A stretch of DNA of 64,000 nucleotides from Carboxylicivirga sp. (GCA_025210475.1 JAOARW010000053.1:1-64000); one strand, 5' to 3'. Shown: positions 51,987 to 61,462, counted from the first letter of the stretch. Notes: generated by a model not told the origin, from the sequence alone. Made by a program: numbers and translations.

Positions 51987-54900
51987 ATGAAAAAATTTCT
52001 TGAATTTCAGGATATATGGGATTCCTATAGCCTGAAGAAACTAGGACGAATAATGAAATGTACACTAATTCTATTTTTGATTGTATCGATTAACATGGTT
52101 GCTTCTGAGGCCTACTCTCAAAAGTCGAACTTCAGTTTAAAGATTTCGAATACAACTGTAGAAAAAGTATTAGATGAAATTGAAAAGCAAAGTGATTATG
52201 TTTTTCTCTATAGCAATGAAATGCTAGACTTGAAAAAAAGTATTGATCTAGATGTTAATAATAAAGACATTTTTGGGTTATTAGAAGAAGTGTTCGATAA
52301 GCAAGCAGTAAAGTTTACAGTAATTGAGAACAAAATTATTCTGAGTTCTAATTTATCGCAGTCTGCAATACAGAATAATATTATTATTACAGGTAAGGTG
52401 ACTGATATTAATGGTGATGCCTTACCGGGCGTAAATGTTTATGAAAAGGAAAATCCTCAGAACGGAGTTATAACAGGAGTAGATGGGACATTCTCAATTG
52501 AAGTTGATTCAGGGGATGATGCCATATTATTTTCTTTTATCGGTTTCGAGGATCAGGAAATTATCGCAGGAACATCCCGAGAAGTGAATGTTGTTTTAAT
52601 GGAAGAAGCTACAGGATTGGATGAGGTAGTTGTGACGGCTTTAGGTATTAAACGAGAAAAAAAGGCACTTGGATATGCTGTACAAGAAGTTGGAGCAGAT
52701 GAGTTAAATACAACGCAGGATCCATCTGTTGCTAATGCTTTACAGGGTAAAGTGGCTGGTGTAGTTATTTCAAAAGGAGCTGGTGGAGCCGGGTCATCTT
52801 CAAAAATTACAATTAGAGGTAATAGTTCTCTTGCTGGGAATAATAATCCGCTTTGGATTGTGGATGGTATTCCTTTGCAAGACAATCAACCCGGAAAAGG
52901 TAGTGAATGGGGCGGTATCGATATTGCTAGTACTGTTGATGATATTAATCCGGATAATATAGAAAGTATTACTGTTCTTAAGGGAGCTAATGCTGCTGCC
53001 TTATATGGTTCTCGTGCTGGTAATGGTGTTATTGTAGTAACAACTAAAAAAGGGATTGCAAGAGAAGGTATAGGAGTTTCTTATAATGGTAGTGTTGTAG
53101 TAGATAAGATAAAAGATTTAAATGATTATCAAACAACCTATTCGCAAGGTACAGGAGGGGAATTTTCGCCATATGCCCAAGGTTCATGGGGAGAGAAAAT
53201 TACCGGACAAACAGTAGATAACTGGAGAGAAGGTTATGATTCATACCAGTTAAAAGCTAATACCGATCATTTAGATGACTTTTTTCGAACAGGAGTTACT
53301 CAAACGCATAATGTAGCTTTGTATGGTGGTAATGAAAAGATGACTGCCCGTGTTAATTTTGGCTATAATAAAACGGACGGAGTTTATGAAAAGCTAAAAC
53401 TTGAAAAATATGATTTTACAGCATCTATCAATGGAAAATTAAATGATATTTTCAGTATTGATTTCAAAGCTAATTTCATTAATTATTTTGGTGAAAATCG
53501 ACCTGAGAATGGCGTTATGGGACCAACCTCTCATTTTGCTATTATGCCTTTAACTATCCGAACTGAAGACATTATTGATCCTATTGATGCTGAAGGAAAT
53601 CATGTTAATTATCTAGGTCCTACTGATAACCTTCGAAATCCTTATTTCATGCAGTATCAGAGAAATAATAACGATGAAAGAACACGTTTTCTTGGAAATA
53701 TAGGAGTAACTGCCAAGCTTACAAATAAGCTTTCTGCTCGATTAATGCATGGCCTAGATTTCTATACTTACACATGGGAACAACGGCGTTTGTTGGATTC
53801 TGCAAGTGCTGATAAAGGTGGTTATAAAAACAATAAAAACATTGTAAGTGAACAAAATACTGAATTTACATTAAGATATAATAATCGTTTTAATGATTTT
53901 GACCTTAATGTTACAGTAGGAGCGAACCGTATGGCTAAATTCACAGAAAGAAATAAAAACTCTTCAGGACAATTGATAATTCCCGGAAGTTATTTTTATG
54001 ATAATGGAACAAACCTGACAGCTAGCGTAGGATATTCAGAAAAGGAGATTCAAAGTGTTTTTGGATTAGCAAGTATTGGCTATAAAAATGCTGTTTATTT
54101 AGATGTAACTGCCAGAAATGACTGGTCATCGACATTACCAGAAGAAAACAGGAGTTATTTTTACCCAAGTATAAATACTTCATTGTTGCTACATGAAATT
54201 TTTGATTTTCCCAAATCAATTACATTCGCTAAAATCCGTGGAGGTTGGAGTCAGGTTGGTAAAGACACTGATCCATATGAATTAGCAAATAATTATAAAA
54301 TAGGTCGTAGATACGAAAATACGGCATATGCAAGAGTTCCTTCCACATTAGCACTTTATGATTTGAAGCCGGAAATCGTAACAAGTACTGAAGTTGGTTT
54401 GGATTTAAAAATGTTCCAGAATCGATTTGGTCTGGATTTTACTTACTATGATAGTGAATCTAAAAACCAAATTCTGGAAGTTCCTACCCCACAGTCTTCT
54501 GGTTATTCGGCCGAAAGGATTAATGCAGGAAGTATTACAAATGAAGGTTATGAGATAATGCTTTACGGTGTGCCAGTTAAAACAAGAGATTTTAATTGGG
54601 ATATAACTTTAAATCTTGCTCACAATAAATCAATGGTTAATGAGCTGCATGACATAGTTAAGACCACAGACTTTGGTGGTATGGGAATAGCCAATGTATG
54701 GGCAATAGAAGGAGAAGAGTATGGACAAATTGTTGCCAGCAAAACGTGGCAGCGTGATGATGAAGGTAATATTTTAGTCAGTGAAGATGGCCAGCCATTA
54801 ACTCTTTCAAATGAATCCAAGGTAATAGGTAATATAAACCCAGATTTAACAGGTTCAATCAGAAATAGTTTTAAGTATAAAAAACTTGATTTTTCAGCCT

Positions 54901-55358
54901 TAATTAACTTTCAGTTCGGTGGAGATATTATCTCATCCTATGAAGCGATCCTAAGTCAAAATGGTAATTCAAAGAGAACTGAGAAGCGCGATAATTTTAT
55001 TGTTGATGGAGTTCACGAAGATGGATCAAAAAACTCAACCCCAATATCAGCAGAATCCTATTATAGTAATTATGGAGGCATGTATGGTGTAGCCGAGGAT
55101 TATCTTTATGATGCATCATATATTAAACTTCAAGAAGTTAGTGTTGGATACACTTTTTCAGAGTCGTTATTCGCTAAGGTTAATTGGATACACAAGATAC
55201 GCTTAAGTGCTGTGGGTAGAAATTTGGCTTATTTACAACGTGATACCCCAAATGCTCCTGATATGCATTATACAAGCGATGTGGCTGCTCAAGCATTTGA
55301 TTATGCTGGTATTCCTTTTACAAGGTCATATGGCTTTAATTTAAGTGTTGAATTTTAA
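51987..55358 (+). CDS. SusC/RagA-family TonB-linked outer-membrane protein with STN domain
   Basis: 1123-residue glycan-import barrel. A 23-residue N-terminal stretch precedes the signal peptide (about 24-45, ends AYSQ). Then the STN signalling domain (about 50-118: NTTVEKVLDEIEKQSDYVFL), a CarboxypepD_reg domain (about 130-205: TGKVTDINGDALPGVNVYEK), the typical link LDEVVVTALGIKREKKALGY, the plug (to about 340, GANAAALYGSRAGNGVIVVT) and the barrel. The STN domain contacts FecR, tying import to regulation. Partner SusD follows 11 nt later. Confidence 0.96.
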   Translation: MKKFLEFQDIWDSYSLKKLGRIMKCTLILFLIVSINMVASEAYSQKSNFSLKISNTTVEKVLDEIEKQSDYVFLYSNEMLDLKKSIDLDVNNKDIFGLLEEVFDKQAVKFTVIENKIILSSNLSQSAIQNNIIITGKVTDINGDALPGVNVYEKENPQNGVITGVDGTFSIEVDSGDDAILFSFIGFEDQEIIAGTSREVNVVLMEEATGLDEVVVTALGIKREKKALGYAVQEVGADELNTTQDPSVANALQGKVAGVVISKGAGGAGSSSKITIRGNSSLAGNNNPLWIVDGIPLQDNQPGKGSEWGGIDIASTVDDINPDNIESITVLKGANAAALYGSRAGNGVIVVTTKKGIAREGIGVSYNGSVVVDKIKDLNDYQTTYSQGTGGEFSPYAQGSWGEKITGQTVDNWREGYDSYQLKANTDHLDDFFRTGVTQTHNVALYGGNEKMTARVNFGYNKTDGVYEKLKLEKYDFTASINGKLNDIFSIDFKANFINYFGENRPENGVMGPTSHFAIMPLTIRTEDIIDPIDAEGNHVNYLGPTDNLRNPYFMQYQRNNNDERTRFLGNIGVTAKLTNKLSARLMHGLDFYTYTWEQRRLLDSASADKGGYKNNKNIVSEQNTEFTLRYNNRFNDFDLNVTVGANRMAKFTERNKNSSGQLIIPGSYFYDNGTNLTASVGYSEKEIQSVFGLASIGYKNAVYLDVTARNDWSSTLPEENRSYFYPSINTSLLLHEIFDFPKSITFAKIRGGWSQVGKDTDPYELANNYKIGRRYENTAYARVPSTLALYDLKPEIVTSTEVGLDLKMFQNRFGLDFTYYDSESKNQILEVPTPQSSGYSAERINAGSITNEGYEIMLYGVPVKTRDFNWDITLNLAHNKSMVNELHDIVKTTDFGGMGIANVWAIEGEEYGQIVASKTWQRDDEGNILVSEDGQPLTLSNESKVIGNINPDLTGSIRNSFKYKKLDFSALINFQFGGDIISSYEAILSQNGNSKRTEKRDNFIVDGVHEDGSKNSTPISAESYYSNYGGMYGVAEDYLYDASYIKLQEVSVGYTFSESLFAKVNWIHKIRLSAVGRNLAYLQRDTPNAPDMHYTSDVAAQAFDYAGIPFTRSYGFNLSVEF

Positions 55359-55369
55359 TTTGATATAAA

Positions 55370-56866
55370 ATGAAAAAAATATTTGCTATACTAATATTGT
55401 TTGTGGTCATAATACAACTACAGAGTTGTACCGATGATTTTACAGAAATGAATCAAGATCCAAATGGTCTTGCTACAATTGAAGATGCTCAGTTGTTTCT
55501 ATTACCCATGTTAATACAAGGATATACGGATAGTTATCAGGTTTGTACAAATTTATACCATGATCTTTATAGCCAGCATTGGGCTAATTTACACCCGGGT
55601 TTTGACACTAGTTATTATGGACACACAGATAAATGGATTACAAGACGATGGAAGCAATTTTATGTTAGTTATGTGGGGAATAATTTTCGTGAAATCAAAG
55701 ATATTGCAGAGGTAAATCCAGAAATGGATAATGTTTACCATGTGGCGCGTATCTGGTATGCATTTTTAACCAGTCAAATGGTTGATACCTGGGGAGACAT
55801 ACCTTATTCAGAAGCAAATAAAGGTGGATCGGAAATTCCATATGACAGAGGTTCTGATATTTATGCTGATCTTCTTAATGAATTAAAAGAAGCAGTTGCC
55901 GGATTATCTAATAGCGCAGATCAGAAGACTATTTCTCCGACTTATGATCCTATTTTTGGGGGTAATATTGAAAGCTGGAAATTGTTTGGAAATACAATAC
56001 GTGCGCGCCTTGCTTTACGAACAGTAAATGTTAATGCTTCAAATGCTAAAGATGAGTTTGTTGATGCCTTCAATGGTGGTATGATATTAGAAAACTCACA
56101 AAATGCTCTACAACCTTGCGATGGTGTGACTTGGTATAATTACTTTCTGTATTTCAGCCAGTGGACTGAGAATGGTTTAAGTAAGACACTGGAAGGTTAT
56201 CTGAAAAACACAAGTTCAGTTATCGACCCACGATTGGCTTTATGGTTCCAGAAATCTGGAGAAGGATTTTACAATGGTATTGCAAATGGAGATGTTGAAA
56301 ATGCGAGTAAGAATACTCACAAGTATAGTACTGGTAATCAAGGGTATTTTAAATATGATTGTCCATATGTTGCTGCTTTGGCAAGTGATAGTAAATTTAT
56401 GTTAGCCGAAGCAGCTCTTCGAGGCTGGATTGGTTCTTCATCAGATGCAGAAGTTTATTTCAAGGAAGGTATTGAGCTGAATATGCAATTCTGGGGTCAG
56501 GATTATGTGGGCGAAGAGCCAAGCTTAATAAGTGCCGACGAGATAGATGCCTATATTAATGGACTGCCCACTTTGGCAGGTTCAAAGGAAGAGCAATTGG
56601 AAATGATTATTACTCAAAGATGGTTGGGTAATTTTACAAATGGGATAGAAGGCTGGGCAATATTTAGACGTACCGATTATCCGAAATTTCAACCAATTTT
56701 ACACAACATTAGCACTACTGTTCCTAATGGTAGTTTCATAAAGAGGATATTGTATGTAGCATCGGAACATGATAATAATCCTGCGGTACCTGTCGATCCT
56801 GAGGGAGATAGCCAGAATAAACGAATTTTCTGGGATACATCAGATGATATGCCACAGAACTTTTAA
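55370..56866 (+). CDS. SusD/RagB-family surface glycan-binding lipoprotein
   Basis: 498 residues. Lipoprotein signal with lipobox LQSC and Cys 20. The SusD-like family start TDDFTEMNQDPNGLATIEDA is the version of the SusD_2 subgroup. TPR-like helices hold AFLTSQMVDTWGDIPYSEAN and KLFGNTIRARLALRTVNVN, and the C-terminus TQRWLGNFTNGIEGWAIFRR. It caps the SusC barrel and binds the oligosaccharide. Last gene of the sigma-FecR-SusC-SusD unit, ended by a hairpin. Confidence 0.95.
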   Translation: MKKIFAILILFVVIIQLQSCTDDFTEMNQDPNGLATIEDAQLFLLPMLIQGYTDSYQVCTNLYHDLYSQHWANLHPGFDTSYYGHTDKWITRRWKQFYVSYVGNNFREIKDIAEVNPEMDNVYHVARIWYAFLTSQMVDTWGDIPYSEANKGGSEIPYDRGSDIYADLLNELKEAVAGLSNSADQKTISPTYDPIFGGNIESWKLFGNTIRARLALRTVNVNASNAKDEFVDAFNGGMILENSQNALQPCDGVTWYNYFLYFSQWTENGLSKTLEGYLKNTSSVIDPRLALWFQKSGEGFYNGIANGDVENASKNTHKYSTGNQGYFKYDCPYVAALASDSKFMLAEAALRGWIGSSSDAEVYFKEGIELNMQFWGQDYVGEEPSLISADEIDAYINGLPTLAGSKEEQLEMIITQRWLGNFTNGIEGWAIFRRTDYPKFQPILHNISTTVPNGSFIKRILYVASEHDNNPAVPVDPEGDSQNKRIFWDTSDDMPQNF

Positions 56867-56875
56867 AACAATGAA

Positions 56876-56910
56876 GGGAGGTGCAACCATGGGTTGAACT
56901 TCCCTGTTTT
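56876..56910 (+). terminator. Terminator of the susCD operon
   Basis: Thirteen-position stem GGGAGGTGCAACC (56876-56888) and GGTTGAACTTCCC (56892-56904) with one mismatch and one G-T pair, 3-nt loop, then TGTTTTTA. Confidence 0.85.
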
Positions 56911-56938
56911 TAGCTTGAATAAGTGACAGTGTAATTAA

Positions 56939-56970
56939 ATAAGGCTGTTTTAAATAAGAAACAGCCTTAT
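56939..56970 (-). terminator. Terminator of the SPFH-RHH pair
   Basis: Perfect 12-bp stem ATAAGGCTGTTT (56939-56950) and AAACAGCCTTAT (56959-56970), lying just after the minus-strand stop at 56976. The U-tract after it is weak. Confidence 0.65.
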
Positions 56971-56975
56971 AGATA

Positions 56976-57158
56976 TTATTCAGTATCCGTTTTTGGCTCT
57001 TTTTTTTCCTGTTTCAGTCGCCGGGCATCTTTCAGGCATTTATGAATCATCCATTCGAGTTGTCCATTTACACTTCTGAATTCATCATCAGCCCATTTCT
57101 CAATCTGCTTAAAAGTTTCAGGATCAATTCTTAATACAAATGATTTTTTCTTGCTCAT
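56976..57158 (-). CDS. Small ribbon-helix-helix (Arc-like) protein
   Basis: 60 residues. SFVLRIDPETFKQIEKWADD then EFRSVNGQLEWMIHKCLKD fits the Arc/MetJ fold: one strand with alternating DNA-contact residues and two helices; a charged KQEKKEPKTDTE tail follows. Starts one nucleotide after the SPFH stop, so coupled to it. It may be a DNA-binding regulator of the pair, or an adaptor without DNA binding. Similar SPFH plus Arc-like pairs are known to me from other Bacteroidota. Confidence 0.8.
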   Translation of the reverse strand: MSKKKSFVLRIDPETFKQIEKWADDEFRSVNGQLEWMIHKCLKDARRLKQEKKEPKTDTE

Positions 57159-57159
57159 A

Positions 57160-58014
57160 TTAATTGTGTAATGTACCTGTGTTAATAACAGGTGTCGCCT
57201 CTTTATCGCCGCACAAAACTACCATTAAATTACTAACCATGGAAGCTTTTTGATGTTCATCAAAATTGATAATATCATCCTCTGCCAGTTGTGTTAATGC
57301 ATCTTCAACCATGCCAACAGCTCCTTCAACAATTTTTTTACGAGCAGCCACTATCGCTACCGCCTGCTGACGTTTGAGCATTGAACTTGCAATTTCAGGA
57401 GCATAGGCCAGGTAACCAATGCGAGCTTCCATTACTTCGATACCTGCGATGGCCAAACGTTCGGTAATCTCAGCTTCCAGTGCTTCGTTAACTTCATGCA
57501 TGCCAGAGCGCAATGTTACTTCGGCCTGCTCATCGTCGAAGTTATCGTAAGGATAGGAGCCGGCCAGTTTTCTAACAGCGGCGTCTGTTTGAATCCTTAC
57601 AAACTCTTCGTAGTGATCAACCTCAAAGGCAGCTTTGTAGGTATCTTTTACTCTCCAGACTAAAATAACATTGATTAAAATCGGGTTTCCGATCTTGTCG
57701 TTCACTTTAACACGGTCGCTGTCGAAGTTGCGGGCACGCAATGAGATGGCTTGCTTGTTGAAAAATGGATTGGCCCAGAAAAATCCGTTCTCTTTTACGG
57801 TGCCTTTGTAAGCACCAAAAAGCACCAAAACTTTCGAACCGTTGGGATTGACAATGAAGAATCCTGGAAGAATCAATAATAGAAGAGGTAATGCACTTAA
57901 AAATGCAAAGTTGCCGGTTATCGAAATGCTTGTAATCAAAGTCACAAGCAAAATAAAGAATACCAATAACATCAGGTATCCATTAGCTGGTTGGGTTATG
58001 TGTTCTTGTTTCAT
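57160..58014 (-). CDS. SPFH/band 7 domain membrane protein
   Basis: 284 residues. Two hydrophobic segments at the N-terminus (about 12-33 and 36-54) and then the SPFH domain (about 60-235: VNPNGSKVLVLFGAYKGTVK, IGNPILINVILVWRVKDTYK, FVRIQTDAAVRKLAGSYPYD, LAIAGIEVMEARIGYLAYAP). It belongs to the stomatin/prohibitin superfamily that forms large oligomeric membrane microdomain scaffolds. No linked protease (NfeD/HflC) is seen; its partner here is the small RHH protein. Confidence 0.87.
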   Translation of the reverse strand: MKQEHITQPANGYLMLLVFFILLVTLITSISITGNFAFLSALPLLLLILPGFFIVNPNGSKVLVLFGAYKGTVKENGFFWANPFFNKQAISLRARNFDSDRVKVNDKIGNPILINVILVWRVKDTYKAAFEVDHYEEFVRIQTDAAVRKLAGSYPYDNFDDEQAEVTLRSGMHEVNEALEAEITERLAIAGIEVMEARIGYLAYAPEIASSMLKRQQAVAIVAARKKIVEGAVGMVEDALTQLAEDDIINFDEHQKASMVSNLMVVLCGDKEATPVINTGTLHN

Positions 58015-58253
58015 AGTGATATTAAAATAATATCACAATGATAGTGATTAATTTTATTCATGTCAAGATTTTTAATGTAAATGTTATATTTAGTCTGAAA
58101 TGACTATTTTTTAGTTATCGCAGATAGTGATTAAAACATATAACGATTGATTATTTGAACATTTTAAGAATTGAGTAAACGATAATTAGTTCTTAATGTG
58201 AGTTCCGATCAATTTTGTTGCGACAAGTTTTATTCAATTAAAAAGATGTACAG

Positions 58254-58922
58254 ATGAAATATATGCTTCTTGTAATTTTAAGTATCGTATCAATATATTC
58301 AAATGCAAACAATAGGTGGTATAAAGGCTATGTTATAAGTCATAATAATGTATTGATTGAAGGGCTTGTTTATGTTCCCATTCACAGTCAAACAACAGGA
58401 GCCTATAATATAGAAAGTGTTGATTTAGAAGGTTTTTATTCGATGGTTTTGTTTAAATGTAAAGATGGTAAATTTGATTATACACCCGATAAGATTAAGG
58501 AATTTGGTTTCTATTATTTAGGTGTAGATTATAAATTCGAAAGTAATTTACTGAATTATAAAAGTGTTATCAGATCTGAGCGCCGGAAGGGACGTTTTCT
58601 AAATGTTGTTTATCGAGGTAGTATTTCGATGTTTAGAGATTCTAGAATGCTATCGCATGAAACCGTTGGTGTAGGAGGAGGAAGAAATGTTGAATACTTG
58701 TATTACTATGATTATTATCTCTCAAGCAATGATAAAGGTATGATGCGTTTGTTTTCATCAAAAGAGACAAAAGATATAAAGCAAGTATTAAAACTATTAG
58801 GAATGGATCAACAATTTCTTTCGGAGATTGGATCTGTAAAAGTGAGGGATTTAAAAGATATTCTCATTCAATACGATATTTGGTTAGAGCAACATAAGAA
58901 CAGGAATGAGTTATCTGTTTAA
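58254..58922 (+). CDS. Secreted protein of unknown function
   Basis: 222 residues with a signal peptide (1-19, ends YSNAN). I recognise no named domain. The first half (WYKGYVISHNNVLIEGLVYV, FKCKDGKFDYTPDKIKEFGF) resembles a common Bacteroidota secreted type in which a GY-x6-7-G strand pair is followed by F-K-x-G-x4-Y-P-D-I-x-x-F. Aromatic-rich YLYYYDYYLS at about 149-158. The last 4 codons overlap convergent znuB by 12 nt. Likely periplasmic. Confidence 0.7.
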   Translation: MKYMLLVILSIVSIYSNANNRWYKGYVISHNNVLIEGLVYVPIHSQTTGAYNIESVDLEGFYSMVLFKCKDGKFDYTPDKIKEFGFYYLGVDYKFESNLLNYKSVIRSERRKGRFLNVVYRGSISMFRDSRMLSHETVGVGGGRNVEYLYYYDYYLSSNDKGMMRLFSSKETKDIKQVLKLLGMDQQFLSEIGSVKVRDLKDILIQYDIWLEQHKNRNELSV

Positions 58923-59723
58923 GTAATTGTATATACGAACCACAGCATATAGTACAGTAAGGGTAAAGATAATTGTTGCACCCGACGGAAGGTCAAGAAA
59001 ATAAGCAATCAACAGTCCGCTGATGCTTCCAATAACACTGATTAATACGGATAGATACATCATCTTTTTTAAGTTATTGGCAAACAAATTGGCTGCAGAA
59101 GCTGGAATGGTAAATAAGGAAAGCACTAAGATGATTCCCATTACTTTTATCGATAGTACAATCGCGATGGCGATTACTACGGCGCTGATGTATTTAATGG
59201 TTTGTACAGGAAGGTTTGAAACTTTGGCAAACTCTTCGTCAAAAGCGACACTAACAATTGCCTGATAAAAAAGACCAACCAATGCTATGCAAATGATTGT
59301 AATGGCAAGTAACCAAAATAAATCTGAAATCTGTACAGTAAGAATATCACCGAATAAGAATGACATAAGATTAGGCGTATATCCTGGTGTTAGAAACACG
59401 AATAAAATACCTATGGCCATACCCAGCGACCAAAGGATAGCGATGGAACTATCCTCACGCAAGCCCGCCTTTTTGCTGGTCCATTCGATTCCAAGAGCCG
59501 AAAAAACGGCAAAAAACGCTGCGCCAATAAAAGGAGGCCAGCCCATAAAATAAGCGAATCCCATTCCACCAAATGAAGCATGCGTTATACCGCTACTCAA
59601 AAATACGCTTCGACGAACAACAATATAACTGCCAACTACACCTGCAATAATAGATGTTAGAATAGCGGCAGCCATCGCATTTCTAAAGAAAGCGAAATTA
59701 AAAAGCTCCATTATTTCATTCAT
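58911..59723 (-). CDS. znuB: Zinc ABC transporter permease
   Basis: 270-residue inner-membrane permease of the ABC-3 metal family, about eight helices. GSYIVVRRSVFLSSGITHAS (about 31-50) and VMGIILVLSLFTIPASAANL (about 208-227) are the family signatures. It overlaps znuC by 8 nt, showing translational coupling, and completes the znuA-znuC-znuB set. Zinc rather than manganese is inferred from the His-rich binding protein. Confidence 0.92.
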   Translation of the reverse strand: MNEIMELFNFAFFRNAMAAAILTSIIAGVVGSYIVVRRSVFLSSGITHASFGGMGFAYFMGWPPFIGAAFFAVFSALGIEWTSKKAGLREDSSIAILWSLGMAIGILFVFLTPGYTPNLMSFLFGDILTVQISDLFWLLAITIICIALVGLFYQAIVSVAFDEEFAKVSNLPVQTIKYISAVVIAIAIVLSIKVMGIILVLSLFTIPASAANLFANNLKKMMYLSVLISVIGSISGLLIAYFLDLPSGATIIFTLTVLYAVVRIYNYLNR

Positions 59724-60465
59724 GGTCGTGGTGTTTTAATACCCTGTGCGGAACATGACCATGACTGACAAGCTCAATCGGGCAATTATAAGATTGAAGA
59801 ATTTCGTTGGTGATTTTATTTGAATGATGATAATGCAAACCGCCATTAACACAAGCAATGGTCTTTACCATCGACGAAATGGTTCCCACATCGTGCGACA
59901 CAAACAGGATTGCCATTCGCTCATTTAATTGGCCCAGTAAATTATACAGATTGGCCTCGAAAGTTTTATCCACATAGGTATTGGGTTCGTCAAGAATCAA
60001 TAAGTTAGGATCACTCATTAAGGCACGACAAAGAAATACCCTTTGCATTTGTCCTCCCGAAAGTTGACCAATAGCCTTGTCTTTTAAATGTTCCAGACCA
60101 ATAAAATCAAGCAACTCATTTACCTTGGTCAGATGTTTGCTATTGTTGGGCTTACGCCACCAGCTATCCGTCGAAAAACGACCTGATAAAATAACATCTT
60201 TGACAGTAACAGGAAACTTCTTATCGATTGAATTAACTTGTGGTAAATAACCAATCCTCAGGTTTTTTGCTTTTGAAACGGAACCGGAAACCGGCGTTAG
60301 TAAGTCAAGAATAACCTTTAAAAGAGTTGTTTTTCCACCGCCATTTGGTCCAATAATGCCTATAAAGTCATTGTCTTTTACATCCAATGTTACATTGTTG
60401 AGTACGATGTTTTTATCGTAGCCGGCACTAATATTTTCAAGATGGATTAAAGGATTCATTATCAA
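59716..60465 (-). CDS. znuC: Zinc ABC transporter ATP-binding protein
   Basis: 249 residues. Walker A GPNGGGKTT (39-47), signature LSGGQMQRV (about 136-144), Walker B LLILDEP (about 155-161), H-loop FVSHD near 189. Ends HGHVPHRVLKHHDHE, a His-rich tail. It follows znuA by 2 nt and overlaps znuB. Confidence 0.93.
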   Translation of the reverse strand: MIMNPLIHLENISAGYDKNIVLNNVTLDVKDNDFIGIIGPNGGGKTTLLKVILDLLTPVSGSVSKAKNLRIGYLPQVNSIDKKFPVTVKDVILSGRFSTDSWWRKPNNSKHLTKVNELLDFIGLEHLKDKAIGQLSGGQMQRVFLCRALMSDPNLLILDEPNTYVDKTFEANLYNLLGQLNERMAILFVSHDVGTISSMVKTIACVNGGLHYHHSNKITNEILQSYNCPIELVSHGHVPHRVLKHHDHE

Positions 60466-60467
60466 GA

Positions 60468-61343
60468 CTAAATTTTTTCGAGATGACTGATAAAACGTTC
60501 CATTTCAGTCTTCCAGTCTTCAGCAAGTGGATGTACCTGAACCGTCTGGGCGTTAATCTCATTGGCAATAACCTGAGCATTTGACTGATCAAATTCCTTT
60601 TGAATAAAGATGGTCTTAATTTTCTTCTGTTTGGCCTCTTCTATGGTAGATTTCAAGCGGGATGGCGTTGGTGTTTTGCCTTCAAATTCAATGGTCATTT
60701 GTTCAAACCCATAACTCCGAGCTAAATAAGTATAGGCCGGATGAAAAATCATAAATGCTAATCCTTTTTCTTTTTCGGCCAGGATGTTTAATCGTTCATC
60801 CATCTCGTCCAGTTCGCCGATAAACTGCTCATAGTTGGCATTGATAAGGCTTCGATGTTGAGGGAACAGCTCTATGAGTCCCAACTTCAGATTCTTAACT
60901 AAGTGCTTTACCTCACGAGGTGATGTCCAGGTGTGAGGATCAATGCCCCCTGTACAAATGTGATTGTGATCATGATGGTGGTGGTGATGCTCACCTTGAA
61001 TCATATTAATGCCCTCGGAGAGATCATACCATTTTATCTGTGGATTTGCTGAACTTAACTTCTCTTGCCAGCCAGCTTCAAACCCTAAATGTCCCATTTT
61101 AAAATAGGCAAGCGAATTGGCCAACTTTTTGATTTGTCCTGCTGTTGGTGCGTAACTTGAATGATCAGAACCTTGCGGGATCATGATGTTAACTTCTATG
61201 GAATCACCTGTTAAGCGCTCAATAAAATATTTTTGCGGCGCAATACTTGCTGTTACAACAGGTTTTAAATTGTTGTTATTGTTGGTTTTGCAACCTAGCA
61301 AAAATACTAAGCTAATTAAGTTTATAATGAATAATTTATGCAT
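60468..61343 (-). CDS. znuA: Zinc ABC transporter substrate-binding lipoprotein
   Basis: 291-residue cluster A-I binding protein. Lipobox LLGC, lipidated Cys 18. Likely zinc ligands H61 (SDHSSYAP), H137 (GIDPHTWT) and the His of IFHPAYTYLARSYG near 200; between the first two lies the flexible His-rich loop (119-128, eight His) typical of ZnuA rather than of manganese binders. First gene of znuACB, with a promoter and palindromic operator upstream. Confidence 0.93.
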   Translation of the reverse strand: MHKLFIINLISLVFLLGCKTNNNNNLKPVVTASIAPQKYFIERLTGDSIEVNIMIPQGSDHSSYAPTAGQIKKLANSLAYFKMGHLGFEAGWQEKLSSANPQIKWYDLSEGINMIQGEHHHHHHDHNHICTGGIDPHTWTSPREVKHLVKNLKLGLIELFPQHRSLINANYEQFIGELDEMDERLNILAEKEKGLAFMIFHPAYTYLARSYGFEQMTIEFEGKTPTPSRLKSTIEEAKQKKIKTIFIQKEFDQSNAQVIANEINAQTVQVHPLAEDWKTEMERFISHLEKI

Positions 61344-61399
61344 ATTATTTACCTCTTTAAATATGTAACAACTAAATATGAAAGTTGCTCAATGGGCTG

Positions 61400-61430
61400 C
61401 AAAAATAAAGTAAGAAATTTGATGATGCAA
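61400..61430 (-). promoter_or_regulatory. Promoter of the znuACB operon
   Basis: Minus-strand TTG (61430-61428), 20-nt spacer, TATTTTTG (61407-61400), matching the TTTG-N19/21-TAnnTTTG consensus except for the first T. Leader about 50 nt. Confidence 0.6.
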
Positions 61431-61440
61431 CATTGTTGCA
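61426..61440. promoter_or_regulatory. Perfect palindrome, probable Zur/Fur-family operator
   Basis: TGCAACATTGTTGCA, a 6-3-6 inverted repeat, covers the -33 element of the znuA promoter. Its shape and place are those of a Fur-family repressor site; zinc response (Zur) is inferred from the genes controlled. Confidence 0.6.
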
Positions 61441-61462
61441 ATAAATGTAAGAGTACAAACTC

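Noticed and set aside
60960..61000. CAT/ATG trinucleotide-like run near 60970 as a microsatellite
   Set aside because: It codes the His-rich zinc loop of ZnuA and is explained by protein function.
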